NCBI GenBank assembly: GCA_965219165.1
Contig: CBDCMW010000002.1
Coordinates: forward strand, 1,736,001 to 1,800,000
Direction of reading: 5' to 3'
From: Aldehydirespirator sp965219165
GTDB taxonomy: Bacteria; Actinomycetota; Acidimicrobiia; Acidimicrobiales; Aldehydirespiratoraceae
Length of the DNA: 64,000 nucleotides
Part shown: positions 19,576 through 27,343 of the stretch, one piece after another
Numbering within the stretch: the stretch's first letter is position 1
Layout: each line of letters starts with the position of its first letter
The notes under the pieces: model-generated
The model's database searches: none
The model's input: only the letters and a program-made list of their open reading frames with translations
What the model was told of the DNA's origin: nothing
Position numbers and translations under genes: made by a program

Positions 19576-19665
19576 GTCAGAACCGCATGACGCGACTGCG
19601 GCAGCGGCCACAAGTGCCGCTGCCGCAGTGCGCAGTATTGCCGCTTAGGGCTTGGCGTTCGCCAT
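19576..19665 (-). pseudogene. Relic of a second sortase gene: signal peptide only
   Basis: On the minus strand this stretch reads MANAKP, a TAA stop, then AAILRTAAAALVAAAAVASC-GSD. It matches the signal peptide and lipobox of the sortase at 18782 almost residue for residue, with codon 7 changed from CTA to TAA. After GSD the homology stops. The identity extends upstream through the intergenic spacer (CCCCGAGCGGGTT) into the final RRNA codons of the neighbouring surface gene. The simplest history is duplication of a surface-protein/sortase pair followed by loss of one sortase. Confidence 0.85.
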
Positions 19666-19697
19666 GAACACCCAGCCCCGAGCGGGTTGATTGGGTG

Positions 19698-20669
19698 TTA
19701 GGCGTTGCGTCGAGCAACCAGCAAGGCACCGCCAAGCAGGGTCACCACCGCCAGAGTTGCTGCCAGCGGGACCGCCACGCCGTTGCCGTCGGAGCCGGCC
19801 GTGCCGCCGAAGCCCGTGTCGGCGCCACCTTCCGGAGCCATGTCGTCGGCCATGTCGTCGGCCATGTCGTCGTCGGCCATGTCGTCGGCCATGTCGTCGG
19901 CCATGTCGTCGTCGGCCATGTCGTCGTCGGCCATGTCGTCGGCCATGTCGTCGTCGGCCATGTCGTCGTCGGCCATGTCGTCGGCCATGTCGTCGTCGGC
20001 CATGTCGTCGTCGGCCATGTCGTCGTCGGCCATGTCGTCGTCGGCCATGTCGTCGGCCATGTCGTCGGCCATGTCGTCGTCGGCCATGTCGTCGTCGGCC
20101 ATGTCGTCGTCGGCCATGTCGTCGTCGGCCATGTCGTCGTCGGTCATGTCGTCGTCGGCCATGTCGTCGTCGGCCATGTCCTCGTCGGCGGGAGCTTCCT
20201 CTTCAGCGGGAGCTTCCTCTTCAGCGGGAGCTTCCTCTTCAGCGGGAGCTTCCTCTTCGACCATCGGCTCTCCGACCTTGATGACGACAGGGGCGCCAGC
20301 CTGGGGAGCCGTGGTAAACACCAACAGCACGAGCCCTTCGGCCGGAACGTCGACGGTTATCGACGTCGAGAATGACCCTCCCGAAGCTGAGACCGTTGAG
20401 CCCATGTCTGTAAAGAGGCTGGGGCAGTTCGCGATAGCCGAACCTTGATCGACACTGTCTGGCAAGACGCCTCTGAAGCCAGTGCACGCCGTGATCGCCG
20501 GGTTCGCCGCCCAGCCTGTGCCTGACACGGTGACCGTATGACTGCCGGCCGAGCTGACGTACTCTGGATCGACTGTCGCCGTCGGCTCGGCCTGCGCGGC
20601 GGCCTGGCTTGTCAGGACAAATAGGGCTAACACGCTCACCGCGGCTGTCAGGGCCATGATTCTCTTCAT
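19698..20669 (-). CDS. Secreted surface protein with MADD acidic repeats and C-terminal anchor
   Basis: 323 aa. Signal peptide MKRIMALTAAVSVLALFVL; an Ig/neocarzinostatin-like domain (TATVDPEYVSSAGSHTVTVS onward, two cysteines); four EEEAPA units; then about 24 units of M-A-D-D or M-A-D-D-D, a run of some 110 residues that are almost half Asp; then GADTGFGGTAGSDGNGVAVPL, a membrane span and RRNA. Domain order and anchor match the gene downstream, so they are paralogs. The Asp array is highly acidic and could bind cations or act as a stalk through the wall; both ideas are inference. ATG 20669 has AAGGGAAAG upstream. A -10-like TATACT lies at 20778-20783. Confidence 0.8.
   Translation of the reverse strand: MKRIMALTAAVSVLALFVLTSQAAAQAEPTATVDPEYVSSAGSHTVTVSGTGWAANPAITACTGFRGVLPDSVDQGSAIANCPSLFTDMGSTVSASGGSFSTSITVDVPAEGLVLLVFTTAPQAGAPVVIKVGEPMVEEEAPAEEEAPAEEEAPAEEEAPADEDMADDDMADDDMTDDDMADDDMADDDMADDDMADDDMADDMADDMADDDMADDDMADDDMADDDMADDMADDDMADDDMADDMADDDMADDDMADDMADDMADDDMADDMADDMAPEGGADTGFGGTAGSDGNGVAVPLAATLAVVTLLGGALLVARRNA
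19839..20262 (-). repeat. Mixed 12/15-bp and 18-bp coding tandem repeats
   Basis: About 24 units of TCGTCGGCCATG (12 bp) or TCGTCGTCGGCCATG (15 bp), written on the plus strand, are followed by four 18-bp units containing GGGAGCTTCCTCTTC. All units are multiples of three, so copy changes keep the frame. One unit has Thr for Ala. The array should be length-variable between strains and prone to assembly collapse. Confidence 0.95.
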
Positions 20670-20777
20670 CTGTACTTTCCCTTCGTGGTTTGTAGTAGCT
20701 CCATTTGTGCCGTTTCTAGCTCCTGTTGCACGCAGCACCATGAGCGCACGCAACCGCAGCAACCGCAACTGCGGGCG

Positions 20778-20783
20778 AGTATA
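20778..20783 (-). promoter_or_regulatory. -10 element for the MADD-repeat surface gene
   Basis: On the minus strand TGTGTATACTCG carries a good -10 hexamer TATACT with a TG two bases upstream, about 110 bp before the ATG at 20669. No convincing -35 is seen at 17 bp, as is common in actinobacterial promoters. Confidence 0.4.
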
Positions 20784-20989
20784 CACATCGCAGACGGCGC
20801 GTGAGAAAGTCCTGACCGCCGTCTCGGTGAGGTTGCGTCTGAGACATCTCGGACCAGCTGCGGCCGAGTGTCGGGGCCTGACCAGAGCCCGGACGCGACG
20901 GAGCCCCGAGTAGCCTCCCGGCTTGCGCCGCTCAACTTCTCGGGACTCCGATTGCGCCTATCCACCGACCGCATCCTCCCGGCGGAGTC

Positions 20990-21457
20990 TGCGGTACTCC
21001 GGAACACATCCCCGTATCCGGATCTGTGCCCTGACCCCCGCCCCGGACGGCTCCGTGGCGTGAGTCCAAATCACCCGGTGGTGCCCGTCGACACCGCTTG
21101 AAGCTCCGGCTCTACCCGCTCCCCGTCGGGATCGGACTCGATCCGATGCCTCGGCGACACCCTCCCCCGGAGGCGGTTCCGGTGACTCCCTCGCACACCC
21201 GGCGGTGTGTTCGATTGTCTCCGGGCTTCCCGGCGAGGCGGCTCCTCTCCGACCTTGCAGTCACCCTCCCCCGTCGGGGATTCCTACCGCTTGCTCGGAG
21301 GAGAGCCTCCGTGTCCCCGGCTGACCCACCGGCCCCTGCGAGCCGGCCTGGTTGGCTGGGTGTCCTCTGCGGACCGCTTCGTCGACTCCGTCCCGCTGCT
21401 TCGGGCCGAGGCCCTCCGCTTCCGATCCGGTGTTTCTGTCGCTGCTCACGTCGGACG
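20990..21457 (-). ncRNA. Candidate structured noncoding RNA
   Basis: This stretch lies in a 976-bp gap (20670-21645) with no credible gene on either strand. Read on the minus strand it is dense in hairpins. A long-range helix pairs GGTGACT with AGTCACC and encloses ACACACC-GCC-GGGTGTG and a CCGGG/CCCGG pair. Outside it are CCTCC-GGG-GGAGG, TCGGAT-CGAG-TCCGAT and CCCC-GAC-GGGG. A strong minus-strand promoter stands just upstream. The 3' end is not defined. It matches no RNA family I can name with confidence; an IscB-type omega RNA/HEARO relic is one guess, but no IscB gene is near. Confidence 0.35.
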
Positions 21458-21463
21458 CTGGGC

Positions 21464-21492
21464 ATCATGCGGGTCCCCGCCCCATTTGTCAA
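21464..21492 (-). promoter_or_regulatory. Sigma-70-type promoter facing the gene-free region
   Basis: On the minus strand TTGACA (21487-21492) and CATGAT (21464-21469) are separated by exactly 17 bp. It is the best -35/-10 pair in the window and points away from the glycerophosphodiesterase gene into hairpin-rich, gene-free DNA. Confidence 0.5.
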
Positions 21493-21573
21493 CCCCAAAA
21501 CGCGAAATCCCCATCGAAATCCCGAGCATTGGCCAGAAATCCCCAGACGGAGCCGAGTTATGCACAGCTCAGT

Positions 21574-21624
21574 CACAGCTTGATGTCGCTCACAGCTTGA
21601 TGTCGCTCACAGCTTGATGTCGCT
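21574..21624. repeat. Three perfect copies of a 17-bp repeat
   Basis: CACAGCTTGATGTCGCT is repeated at 21574, 21591 and 21608 without a mismatch, ending 22 bp beyond the stop of the glycerophosphodiesterase gene. Just to its left the nonamer GAAATCCCC/GAAATCCCG recurs three times. No gene is involved. Confidence 0.95.
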
Positions 21625-21645
21625 TCAGGGCCTCGGGCGGCCGGT

Positions 21646-22419
21646 TCAGGCCGCCCAGTGGCCCCGGTCGATCATCACCTTGCGCAGCACCTCGGGCCGG
21701 TCGGTCATGATGCCGTCCACGCCCATATCGAGGAGACGTTGCATCTCGGCGGGCTCGTCGATGGTCCAGACGTGGACCGCGACGCCGTGACGATGGGCCG
21801 CAGCCAGCACCGCGGGCCGCACCAGTGTCAGGCCCCTGGAGCGGACCGGCACCTGCGCGGCATGGAAGTCGAACGGCCCCGGCGTCGGCAGGCGGGCCGA
21901 GGCGGCCAGCAGGCGCGCGATGCCCCGGGGCCCGGCGCCGACACACAGCGCGTCGCCGATCTGGTCGCGCACCCGCTTGGTGCGCCGGTCCGAGAATGAG
22001 CACACGCACACTCGATCGACGGCACCGGCGCGCCGGAGCACCTCCACCAGTGGCCCAACCGCGGCGTCGCTCTTGGGATCGATGTTGATCCTGGTGTCCG
22101 GCAGCTCCTCGAGCAGCTCGTCGAGGCGCACGATCGGGTCGGTGCCGTCCACCAGAGCCCGCCTCACCTGGCTCCAGTTCAGGTCGCCGACCACCCCGGC
22201 GCCGTCGGTTACCCGGTCCAGAGAGTCGTCGTGGAACGCCACCGCGATCCCGTCAGCGGTGGCGTGAACATCGGTCTCCACATGGGTGAAACCAAGGTCC
22301 ACGGCGTGGCGAAAGGCCCCCAGCGTGTTCTCAGGGAACGAGCCGGCACCGCCGCGGTGGGCGAAGGCGATGGGCCCGTCCACGTCGAGATAGGGATGGA
22401 GGAAGGGGCGGCTTGACAC
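21646..22419 (-). CDS. Glycerophosphodiester phosphodiesterase
   Basis: 257 aa, GDPD/UgpQ family: it releases sn-glycerol-3-phosphate from deacylated phospholipids. Active-site motifs are AFAHRGGAGSFPENTLGAF (His and Arg plus Glu-Asn), ETDVHATADG with metal ligands, and FHDDSLDRVTDG with the second His. TIDEPAEMQRLLDMGVDGIM is the typical C-terminal end. No signal peptide, so it is probably cytoplasmic. GTG 22419 is the start; pyruvate kinase begins 33 bp away in the other direction, so both promoters are squeezed or leaderless. Confidence 0.9.
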   Translation of the reverse strand: MSSRPFLHPYLDVDGPIAFAHRGGAGSFPENTLGAFRHAVDLGFTHVETDVHATADGIAVAFHDDSLDRVTDGAGVVGDLNWSQVRRALVDGTDPIVRLDELLEELPDTRINIDPKSDAAVGPLVEVLRRAGAVDRVCVCSFSDRRTKRVRDQIGDALCVGAGPRGIARLLAASARLPTPGPFDFHAAQVPVRSRGLTLVRPAVLAAAHRHGVAVHVWTIDEPAEMQRLLDMGVDGIMTDRPEVLRKVMIDRGHWAA

Positions 22420-22452
22420 GTTCGCAACGTAGTGGGCGGTAGCGTTTCAGGT

Positions 22453-23886
22453 ATGCAGCGCCGCACGAAGATCGTCGCAACCATCGGTCCGGCCAGCGAG
22501 GACGAGTCCACGCTTCGCGACATGATCGCCGCGGGCATGGACGTGGCTCGCATCGGCCTGGCCCACGGAACCCTGGACGAGGCCATCGAGCGCTACCGGC
22601 GGCTGCGCCGGGTCTCTGAGCGGGAGGGCCGGCAGGTGGGCATCCTCGTCGACCTTCCCGGCCCCAAGGTCCGCACCGCCACCTTCGGTGAGGACCAGGT
22701 GGAGTTCCTCGCGGGCAGCTCCGTGGAGATGCATGTGGGCGAGGACCGCTCGACGGCCGATGTGATCGAGGTGGACTACGAGGGGCTGCTCGACGACATG
22801 CTGGTGGGCGACTCCCTCGACTTGGGCGACGGCCGGGTGATGCTCGACATTGTCGACAAGGACGCCAGCAGGTTGAAGACCCGGGTGGTGCACGGGGGCA
22901 TGCTGTCGGGCTGTCCCGGCGTACACATACCCGCGGACCGGCTGAAGGTGTCCACCCCCACGCCCGAGGACTTCGTGGCGCTCGATGCCTTCATCGAGCT
23001 CGGCGTGGACATGGTGGCCATCTCGTTCGTGCGCTCCGCTCACGACATCCGCCGTGTCGGCACCGAGCCCCATCCGCGCGGTCCGATGCTCGTGGCCAAG
23101 ATCGAGACCAGAGCGGCCGTGCAGAACCTGGCCGGCATCATCGACACCGCGGGGGCGGTCATGGTGGCCCGCGGCGACCTCGGCAGCGAGTGCAGCATCG
23201 AGGAGCTGCCCCACCTGCAGAAGCAGATCATCCAGCAGTGCATCGCGGGCGGCCGCCCGGTGATCACCGCCACCCAGATGCTCGACTCGATGGTCTCGCG
23301 CCCGTCGCCCACCCGGGCCGAGGCCAGCGACGTGGCCAACGCAGTGTTCGACGGCTCCTCGGCCCTGATGCTGTCGGGGGAGACCGCGGTGGGCATCGAC
23401 CCCGCCAACGTCGTGCGCACGATGGATCGGATCGCCCAGCGAGCCGACGAGGAGTTCGACTACGAGCTGTGGGCCGAGCGCCTCGCCGAGCTGCGCATGA
23501 CCGACGACTCCACTCACGACGCGGCCTCGATCACCGACGCCATGACCATGGCGGCGTGGCGGGCCGCGGACAGTCTCGGCATCTCCACCATCCTGGCCAT
23601 CTCCGGCACCGGATTCACCGTGCGGTCCATGGCCCGCTTCCGGCCGCAGGCCCGGATCATCGGCATGTCCCACAACGAGCGGACCGTGCAACAGCTCACG
23701 CTGAGCTGGGGCACCACACCGGTGCTGGTGAGGGACAAGGGCTCCAACGACGAGATGGTCCGTCAGGCGGTGGCGATGGCCCGCGACCTCGACTATGCGC
23801 GCTCCGGCGAGATCGTCGCGGTGCTGGCCGGCGCCGACAACCGGTCCCGCAGCGCCAACGTGCTCCGCTTGGAGCGCATCCCCTAA
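22453..23886 (+). CDS. pyk: Pyruvate kinase, divergent at the K+/ATP site
   Basis: 477 aa, the glycolytic enzyme making pyruvate and ATP from PEP and ADP. The catalytic core is intact: VAKIET (Lys), MVARGDLGSE and VITATQML. The conserved R-x-N-x-S-H-G, whose Asn and Ser help bind K+, instead reads R33-I-G-L-A-H-G39, and the usual DLQGPKIR reads DLPGPKVR. Activity without K+ activation, or a changed nucleotide site, is possible. ATG 22453 (MQRRTKIVATIGPA) is preferred over the GTG at 22432. The TAA stop lies within the target duplication of a MITE-like insertion. Confidence 0.9.
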   Translation: MQRRTKIVATIGPASEDESTLRDMIAAGMDVARIGLAHGTLDEAIERYRRLRRVSEREGRQVGILVDLPGPKVRTATFGEDQVEFLAGSSVEMHVGEDRSTADVIEVDYEGLLDDMLVGDSLDLGDGRVMLDIVDKDASRLKTRVVHGGMLSGCPGVHIPADRLKVSTPTPEDFVALDAFIELGVDMVAISFVRSAHDIRRVGTEPHPRGPMLVAKIETRAAVQNLAGIIDTAGAVMVARGDLGSECSIEELPHLQKQIIQQCIAGGRPVITATQMLDSMVSRPSPTRAEASDVANAVFDGSSALMLSGETAVGIDPANVVRTMDRIAQRADEEFDYELWAERLAELRMTDDSTHDAASITDAMTMAAWRAADSLGISTILAISGTGFTVRSMARFRPQARIIGMSHNERTVQQLTLSWGTTPVLVRDKGSNDEMVRQAVAMARDLDYARSGEIVAVLAGADNRSRSANVLRLERIP

Positions 23887-23887
23887 C

Positions 23888-24179
23888 CCTGGATCCACCG
23901 ACGCGGTGAGGTCTTGGGTGTGGCGCGTCCACCAGAAAGGCCTCCCGACGTAGGAGTATGTCGATGATCTGGTCTGACATGTTCGCCACGCGGGGAGGCA
24001 CTTCCTGTGAGCAGCCAGGTGGGATCGACGGGCTGGAAACGGTGCTCGATCGAGGTTCGCCACGAATATCAAGCAGTTAACCACCCCACATGTGGCAAAC
24101 CGATTGAAGTTCGTTCTGTCGGTCGTGGCGTCGATGCTGGCGAACCATCCCCACCGGCCCGTCCATCGGTGGATCCAGG
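23888..24179. mobile_element. 292-bp MITE-like element with 14-bp terminal repeats
   Basis: CCTGGATCCACCGA opens the element at 23888-23901 and its exact reverse complement closes it at 24166-24179. The element is flanked by a perfect 5-bp direct repeat CTAAC (23883-23887 and 24180-24184), the expected target-site duplication. The left CTAAC contains the pyruvate kinase stop codon. No transposase gene fits in 292 bp, so it is non-autonomous and would need a transposase encoded elsewhere. This element accounts for most of the 330-bp gap after pyk. Confidence 0.85.
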
Positions 24180-24216
24180 CTAACTGCCCGTGCCACCCCC
24201 CGGCCTGGCGGTTGGC

Positions 24217-24480
24217 CTAGTTGCAGCTCGGGTTGGCGTCGGCCGGGACGGTGACATCCTGGCCGAACAGCTTGCACGAGCAGGTCTCCACGCAGTCCTG
24301 AAGGTCGGCGCGCTGCAGCCACAGACTCGCGGCCAGCGCGCCGATGAGCACGACGAGCACCAGACGCAGCAGCAGCTTGCGTACGACCCGCATCACCAGC
24401 ACCGCGAGGATCCCCAGTACCACGATCGCGCCCAGGATGATCCGTTGCAGCGTCTCGGCGTCGGCCCACTCACTTATCAC
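24217..24480 (-). CDS. Small membrane protein with cysteine-rich tail
   Basis: 87 aa, unrecognised. Two hydrophobic spans, about IILGAIVVLGILAVLVM and LLLRLVLVVLIGALAASLW, are separated by RVVRK. The tail DLQDCVETCSCKLFG plus a terminal PSCN holds four cysteines, suggesting disulfides outside the cell or a metal site. GTG 24480 (VISEWADAE) is the start that leaves the DUF3151 gene free. It is divergent from that gene with a 32-bp gap. Coding is supported by the protein-like pattern and codon bias only. Confidence 0.6.
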   Translation of the reverse strand: MISEWADAETLQRIILGAIVVLGILAVLVMRVVRKLLLRLVLVVLIGALAASLWLQRADLQDCVETCSCKLFGQDVTVPADANPSCN

Positions 24481-24512
24481 CGGCGCGCAGAGTAGTTGTA
24501 GCCTCGGCTTCG

Positions 24513-24974
24513 ATGAGTGACGCCGGTGTCTCCCTTCTACCGCACGGCCCGCCCGAGACGGTTCTGGACCTAGAGCCCTCCGACGTGCGGGCCGCTCTGG
24601 CCGCGGCGGCCACCAGCGACGACGCCACAGCCGCGCTGGCCGCGGCCTGTGCGCGCTGGCCGCGCTCGCTGGAGGCCTGGGCCGCCCTCGGCGAGACCCT
24701 GGAATCGAGCGGCGCCGCACCCGGGCTGGCCTACGCCGCGTTCCGCACCGGCTACCACCGCGGTCTCGACCGGCTGCGGGCCAGCGGCTGGCGCGGCTCG
24801 GGCTACGTCCGCTGGGCCCACCGGTCCAACCGCGGGTTCCTGCGCGCCCTCAGCGGACTGCAGCGCGTCGCCGGCCGGATCGGCGAGGCCGACGAAGCCG
24901 AGCGCACCGCGTTGTTCCTTGTGCAGCTCGATCCGGACTGGCCGCCTGTGGGCATCCTCGGGCCGCATGGATAG
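24513..24974 (+). CDS. DUF3151 family protein
   Basis: 153 aa. The actinobacterial DUF3151 core is plain: YAAFRTGYHRGLDRLRASGW and HRSNRGFLRALSGLQRVAG at about residues 77-116. The N-terminal half is Ala-rich and helical, resembling a tetratricopeptide-like fold. Function is unknown in the family. It precedes mobA on the same strand with a 126-bp gap. Confidence 0.85.
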   Translation: MSDAGVSLLPHGPPETVLDLEPSDVRAALAAAATSDDATAALAAACARWPRSLEAWAALGETLESSGAAPGLAYAAFRTGYHRGLDRLRASGWRGSGYVRWAHRSNRGFLRALSGLQRVAGRIGEADEAERTALFLVQLDPDWPPVGILGPHG

Positions 24975-25100
24975 GTCAGCGCCTTGCGACGACAAGACCG
25001 GTCTCCCGCTCTTGTTCGCTGCGCTCACGGGCCGCTCGGGCCACGGCCTCGCTCATCCGCTCGGCCTCTGAGGTCTGAGCGGGTCGAGGTAGGGGAGTAC

Positions 25101-25739
25101 ATGGCCGAGACCTTCCGCTGCGTGGGCGCCGTGCTCGCGGGCGGGGCCAGCTCCCGGATGGGCACGGACAAGGCGTTCATCGAGATGGACGGCGTGCCGA
25201 TGGTGGTGCGTGCGACCGACGCGCTGCACGCCGCTGGCGCCGCGCCCACGCTGGTGATCGGCGGCGACCGTGCCCGCCTGAGCGCTCTGGGCCTGGTCGT
25301 TGTGCCCGATCGCTATCCCGGGCAGGGTCCGCTGGGTGGAGTGATCACCGCCCTCAGTGCGCTCGACTCACTGGACGACGCTGGCGATGCGGTCGTGACG
25401 CTGCCCTGCGACGTGATTGCTCCCGACGCGGCCGCGGTGCGCTGCGTGCTCGATCGGCTGGCCGGCACCGCCCGCGATCCCGCGACAGGAACGCAGGCCG
25501 CGGACCTGGTGGTTCCGATCGGTGCCGGAGTCCCGCAGTGGATGCACGCCGCGTGGCGGCGTGACTGTCTGGAGCGGCTGTCGGAGGCGTTCGCCAGGGG
25601 AGTGAGGGCGCCCCGGGAAGCGGCCCGGGAGCTGCGGACTGTCGAGGTCGAGGTGCCCGGGACAGGCTGGTTCGGTGACGCGGACCTGCCCGAGGACATA
25701 CCGGACCTTCTCAAAGACCCCACGGTCGACCCTCCCTAG
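25101..25739 (+). CDS. mobA: Molybdenum cofactor guanylyltransferase
   Basis: 212 aa. MobA joins GMP to molybdopterin to make the MGD cofactor. The nucleotidyltransferase signature is VGAVLAGGASSRMGTDKAF at residues 7-25, followed by VVPDRYPGQGPLGGVITAL and the metal-binding LPCDV near residue 103. ATG 25101 has AGGGGAG 5 nt upstream; the frame is open further upstream but without MobA sequence. The rhodanese gene follows at 50 bp. A related NTP-transferase of the same fold is the main alternative. Confidence 0.85.
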   Translation: MAETFRCVGAVLAGGASSRMGTDKAFIEMDGVPMVVRATDALHAAGAAPTLVIGGDRARLSALGLVVVPDRYPGQGPLGGVITALSALDSLDDAGDAVVTLPCDVIAPDAAAVRCVLDRLAGTARDPATGTQAADLVVPIGAGVPQWMHAAWRRDCLERLSEAFARGVRAPREAARELRTVEVEVPGTGWFGDADLPEDIPDLLKDPTVDPP

Positions 25740-25790
25740 AACCTCCCGGCCGAACTACGCTTGGCGGTTGCGGTCGAGCGAGGAGCGCGC

Positions 25791-26141
25791 ATGGAAGTCG
25801 CCGACATCCCCGAGATCGACGTCGACGAGCTCGAGCGCCGCCGGGCTGGCGGCGCGGCCGTCTTCGACGTGCGAGAGCCCGACGAGTACGAAGAGGTCCG
25901 CATACCCGGCGCGGTGCTGGTGCCTCTGGCGTCGGTCCCCGACGCGATCGAGGAGTTCAGGGCGTCGTCGGAGCGCGCCGCGGTGTGCGTGGTGTGCGCC
26001 GTCGGAGGCCGCAGTGCCCAGGCGGTCGGGTTCCTGCTGGCTCGCGGCGTCGACGCAGTGAACGTGGCCGGGGGCACCAACGCCTGGCACCAGTCGGGCC
26101 GACCGGTCGAGTCGGGCCCCGCGGCCGCCTTACAGACCTAG
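25791..26141 (+). CDS. Rhodanese-domain sulfurtransferase
   Basis: 116 aa single rhodanese domain. FDVREPDEYEEVRIPGAVLV is the CH2A-type motif and VCVVCAVGGRSAQA carries the persulfide Cys with a seven-residue active loop. GGTNAWHQSGRPV closes the domain. Such proteins pass sulfane sulfur to acceptors; with mobA next door, sulfur supply to molybdopterin is a reasonable but unproved role. ATG 25791 with GAGGAG upstream. The stop overlaps the next GTG by one base. Confidence 0.9.
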   Translation: MEVADIPEIDVDELERRRAGGAAVFDVREPDEYEEVRIPGAVLVPLASVPDAIEEFRASSERAAVCVVCAVGGRSAQAVGFLLARGVDAVNVAGGTNAWHQSGRPVESGPAAALQT

Positions 26142-27343
26142 TGGCGCGCCATCGAGACGCCCGCTCCGGCGCCGGCCCAGCAGCCCAATATCGCTATGTC
26201 GATTCCGGCGCGGGCCTGCGAAGCGTGGTGGGCGCGCTGGCCTCAGAGCCTCGATTCGCCCTCGACACCGAGTTCCACCGGGAGCGCACCTACCGGCCCC
26301 AGGCCGCGCTGATCCAGGTCGCCTGGCCCGGCGATCTGGTGCTGATCGACCCGCTGGCCACTGACGTGGGACCCTTGGCGGAGGTGTTCGAGGCGGGCGG
26401 GCTGATGGTCGCTCACGCCGCAGGCCAGGACCTCGAGGTCCTCGAGCACTGCTGCGGAACGGTGCCGGAGCGCATCTTCGACACTCAGATCGCGGCCGGC
26501 TTCCTCGGCCTGGGCACCCCCGCGCTGTCGTCGCTGTACGAGAGCGAGATCGGCTGGAAGCCCCCGAAGGCGGACCGGCTCACCGACTGGCTGGTGCGGC
26601 CGCTGAAGGCTTCGCAACTCGACTACGCGGCCGGCGATGTGAAGCATCTGCTGGAGATCCACGACAGGCTGTCAGCCCGGCTCGACGAGATGGGCCGGCG
26701 GGCCTGGGCCCAAGCAGAGTTCGGGCTGCTGCTCGAGCGGGGACGCCGGGGCCAGAAGCCCGAGGATGCCTGGTCCAGGCTCAAGGAGGTTCGGCATCTG
26801 AGGCGCCGGGACCTGCCTGTGGTGCGATCGGTGGCGATGTGGCGCGAGCTGCGGGCAGCCAGGATCGATCAGCCGGTCCGCCACGTCCTGTCGGATGTCG
26901 TCGTCGTCTCGATTGCGCAGGCGGCCCCCCGCACGACCGAGGAGTTGGCCGCGGTCAGGGGTGTGGGCGAGGGCCTGGCCCGGGGCAGGTTGGGACCGCC
27001 CATTCTCAAGGCGGTCGCCGACGGACTCGCCTCCGACTGGCGCCCGCCCCCGAGGCGCACGGCGCGCTCGGATGCCGCAGACCGCCTTCGTCCCGCAGTG
27101 GGCCTAGTGACCTCCTGGGTGAGCCAGCTCGCGCGCGATCGCATGATCGAGCCTTCGCTGCTGGCCACCAGGGCCGATATCGAAGCCCTGATCCGCGGCG
27201 AAGCGGACGCCCGGCTGGCGCGGGGATGGCGTTCGGAGATGGTGGGCGAGCCGCTGCGGCGGCTCGTCGCGGGTGAGGCCGCCCTGGCCTTCGACAACGG
27301 TCAGCTCGTTCTGGAGGAGCGCAGTCGCCGGCCGGTGGCTTGA
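26141..27343 (+). CDS. rnd: Ribonuclease D
   Basis: 400 aa 3'-5' exoribonuclease for RNA maturation. DEDDy residues: FALDTEFHRERTY (ExoI), VAHAAGQDLEVL (ExoII) and LDYAAGDVKHLLEIH (ExoIII with Tyr-x3-Asp). An HRDC domain (LPVVRSVAMWRELRAARIDQ) follows and a second, weaker helical region completes the protein. GTG 26141 overlaps the rhodanese stop (TAGTG). The final codons and TGA stop lie in the first unit of an 18-bp tandem array. Confidence 0.9.
   Translation: MARHRDARSGAGPAAQYRYVDSGAGLRSVVGALASEPRFALDTEFHRERTYRPQAALIQVAWPGDLVLIDPLATDVGPLAEVFEAGGLMVAHAAGQDLEVLEHCCGTVPERIFDTQIAAGFLGLGTPALSSLYESEIGWKPPKADRLTDWLVRPLKASQLDYAAGDVKHLLEIHDRLSARLDEMGRRAWAQAEFGLLLERGRRGQKPEDAWSRLKEVRHLRRRDLPVVRSVAMWRELRAARIDQPVRHVLSDVVVVSIAQAAPRTTEELAAVRGVGEGLARGRLGPPILKAVADGLASDWRPPPRRTARSDAADRLRPAVGLVTSWVSQLARDRMIEPSLLATRADIEALIRGEADARLARGWRSEMVGEPLRRLVAGEAALAFDNGQLVLEERSRRPVA

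Noticed and set aside
19839..20262. Array resembling a CRISPR or satellite
   Set aside because: 12/15-bp units without spacers, in frame inside a secreted protein gene.
20868..21617. Several plus- and minus-strand ORFs of 60-160 codons in the gene-free gap
   Set aside because: They overlap each other in several frames, lack motifs and consistent ribosome sites, and coincide with palindromic DNA.
23887..24200. Long minus-strand frame over pyk and the MITE
   Set aside because: It is open by chance through pyk antisense; the MITE part is too short for a transposase.
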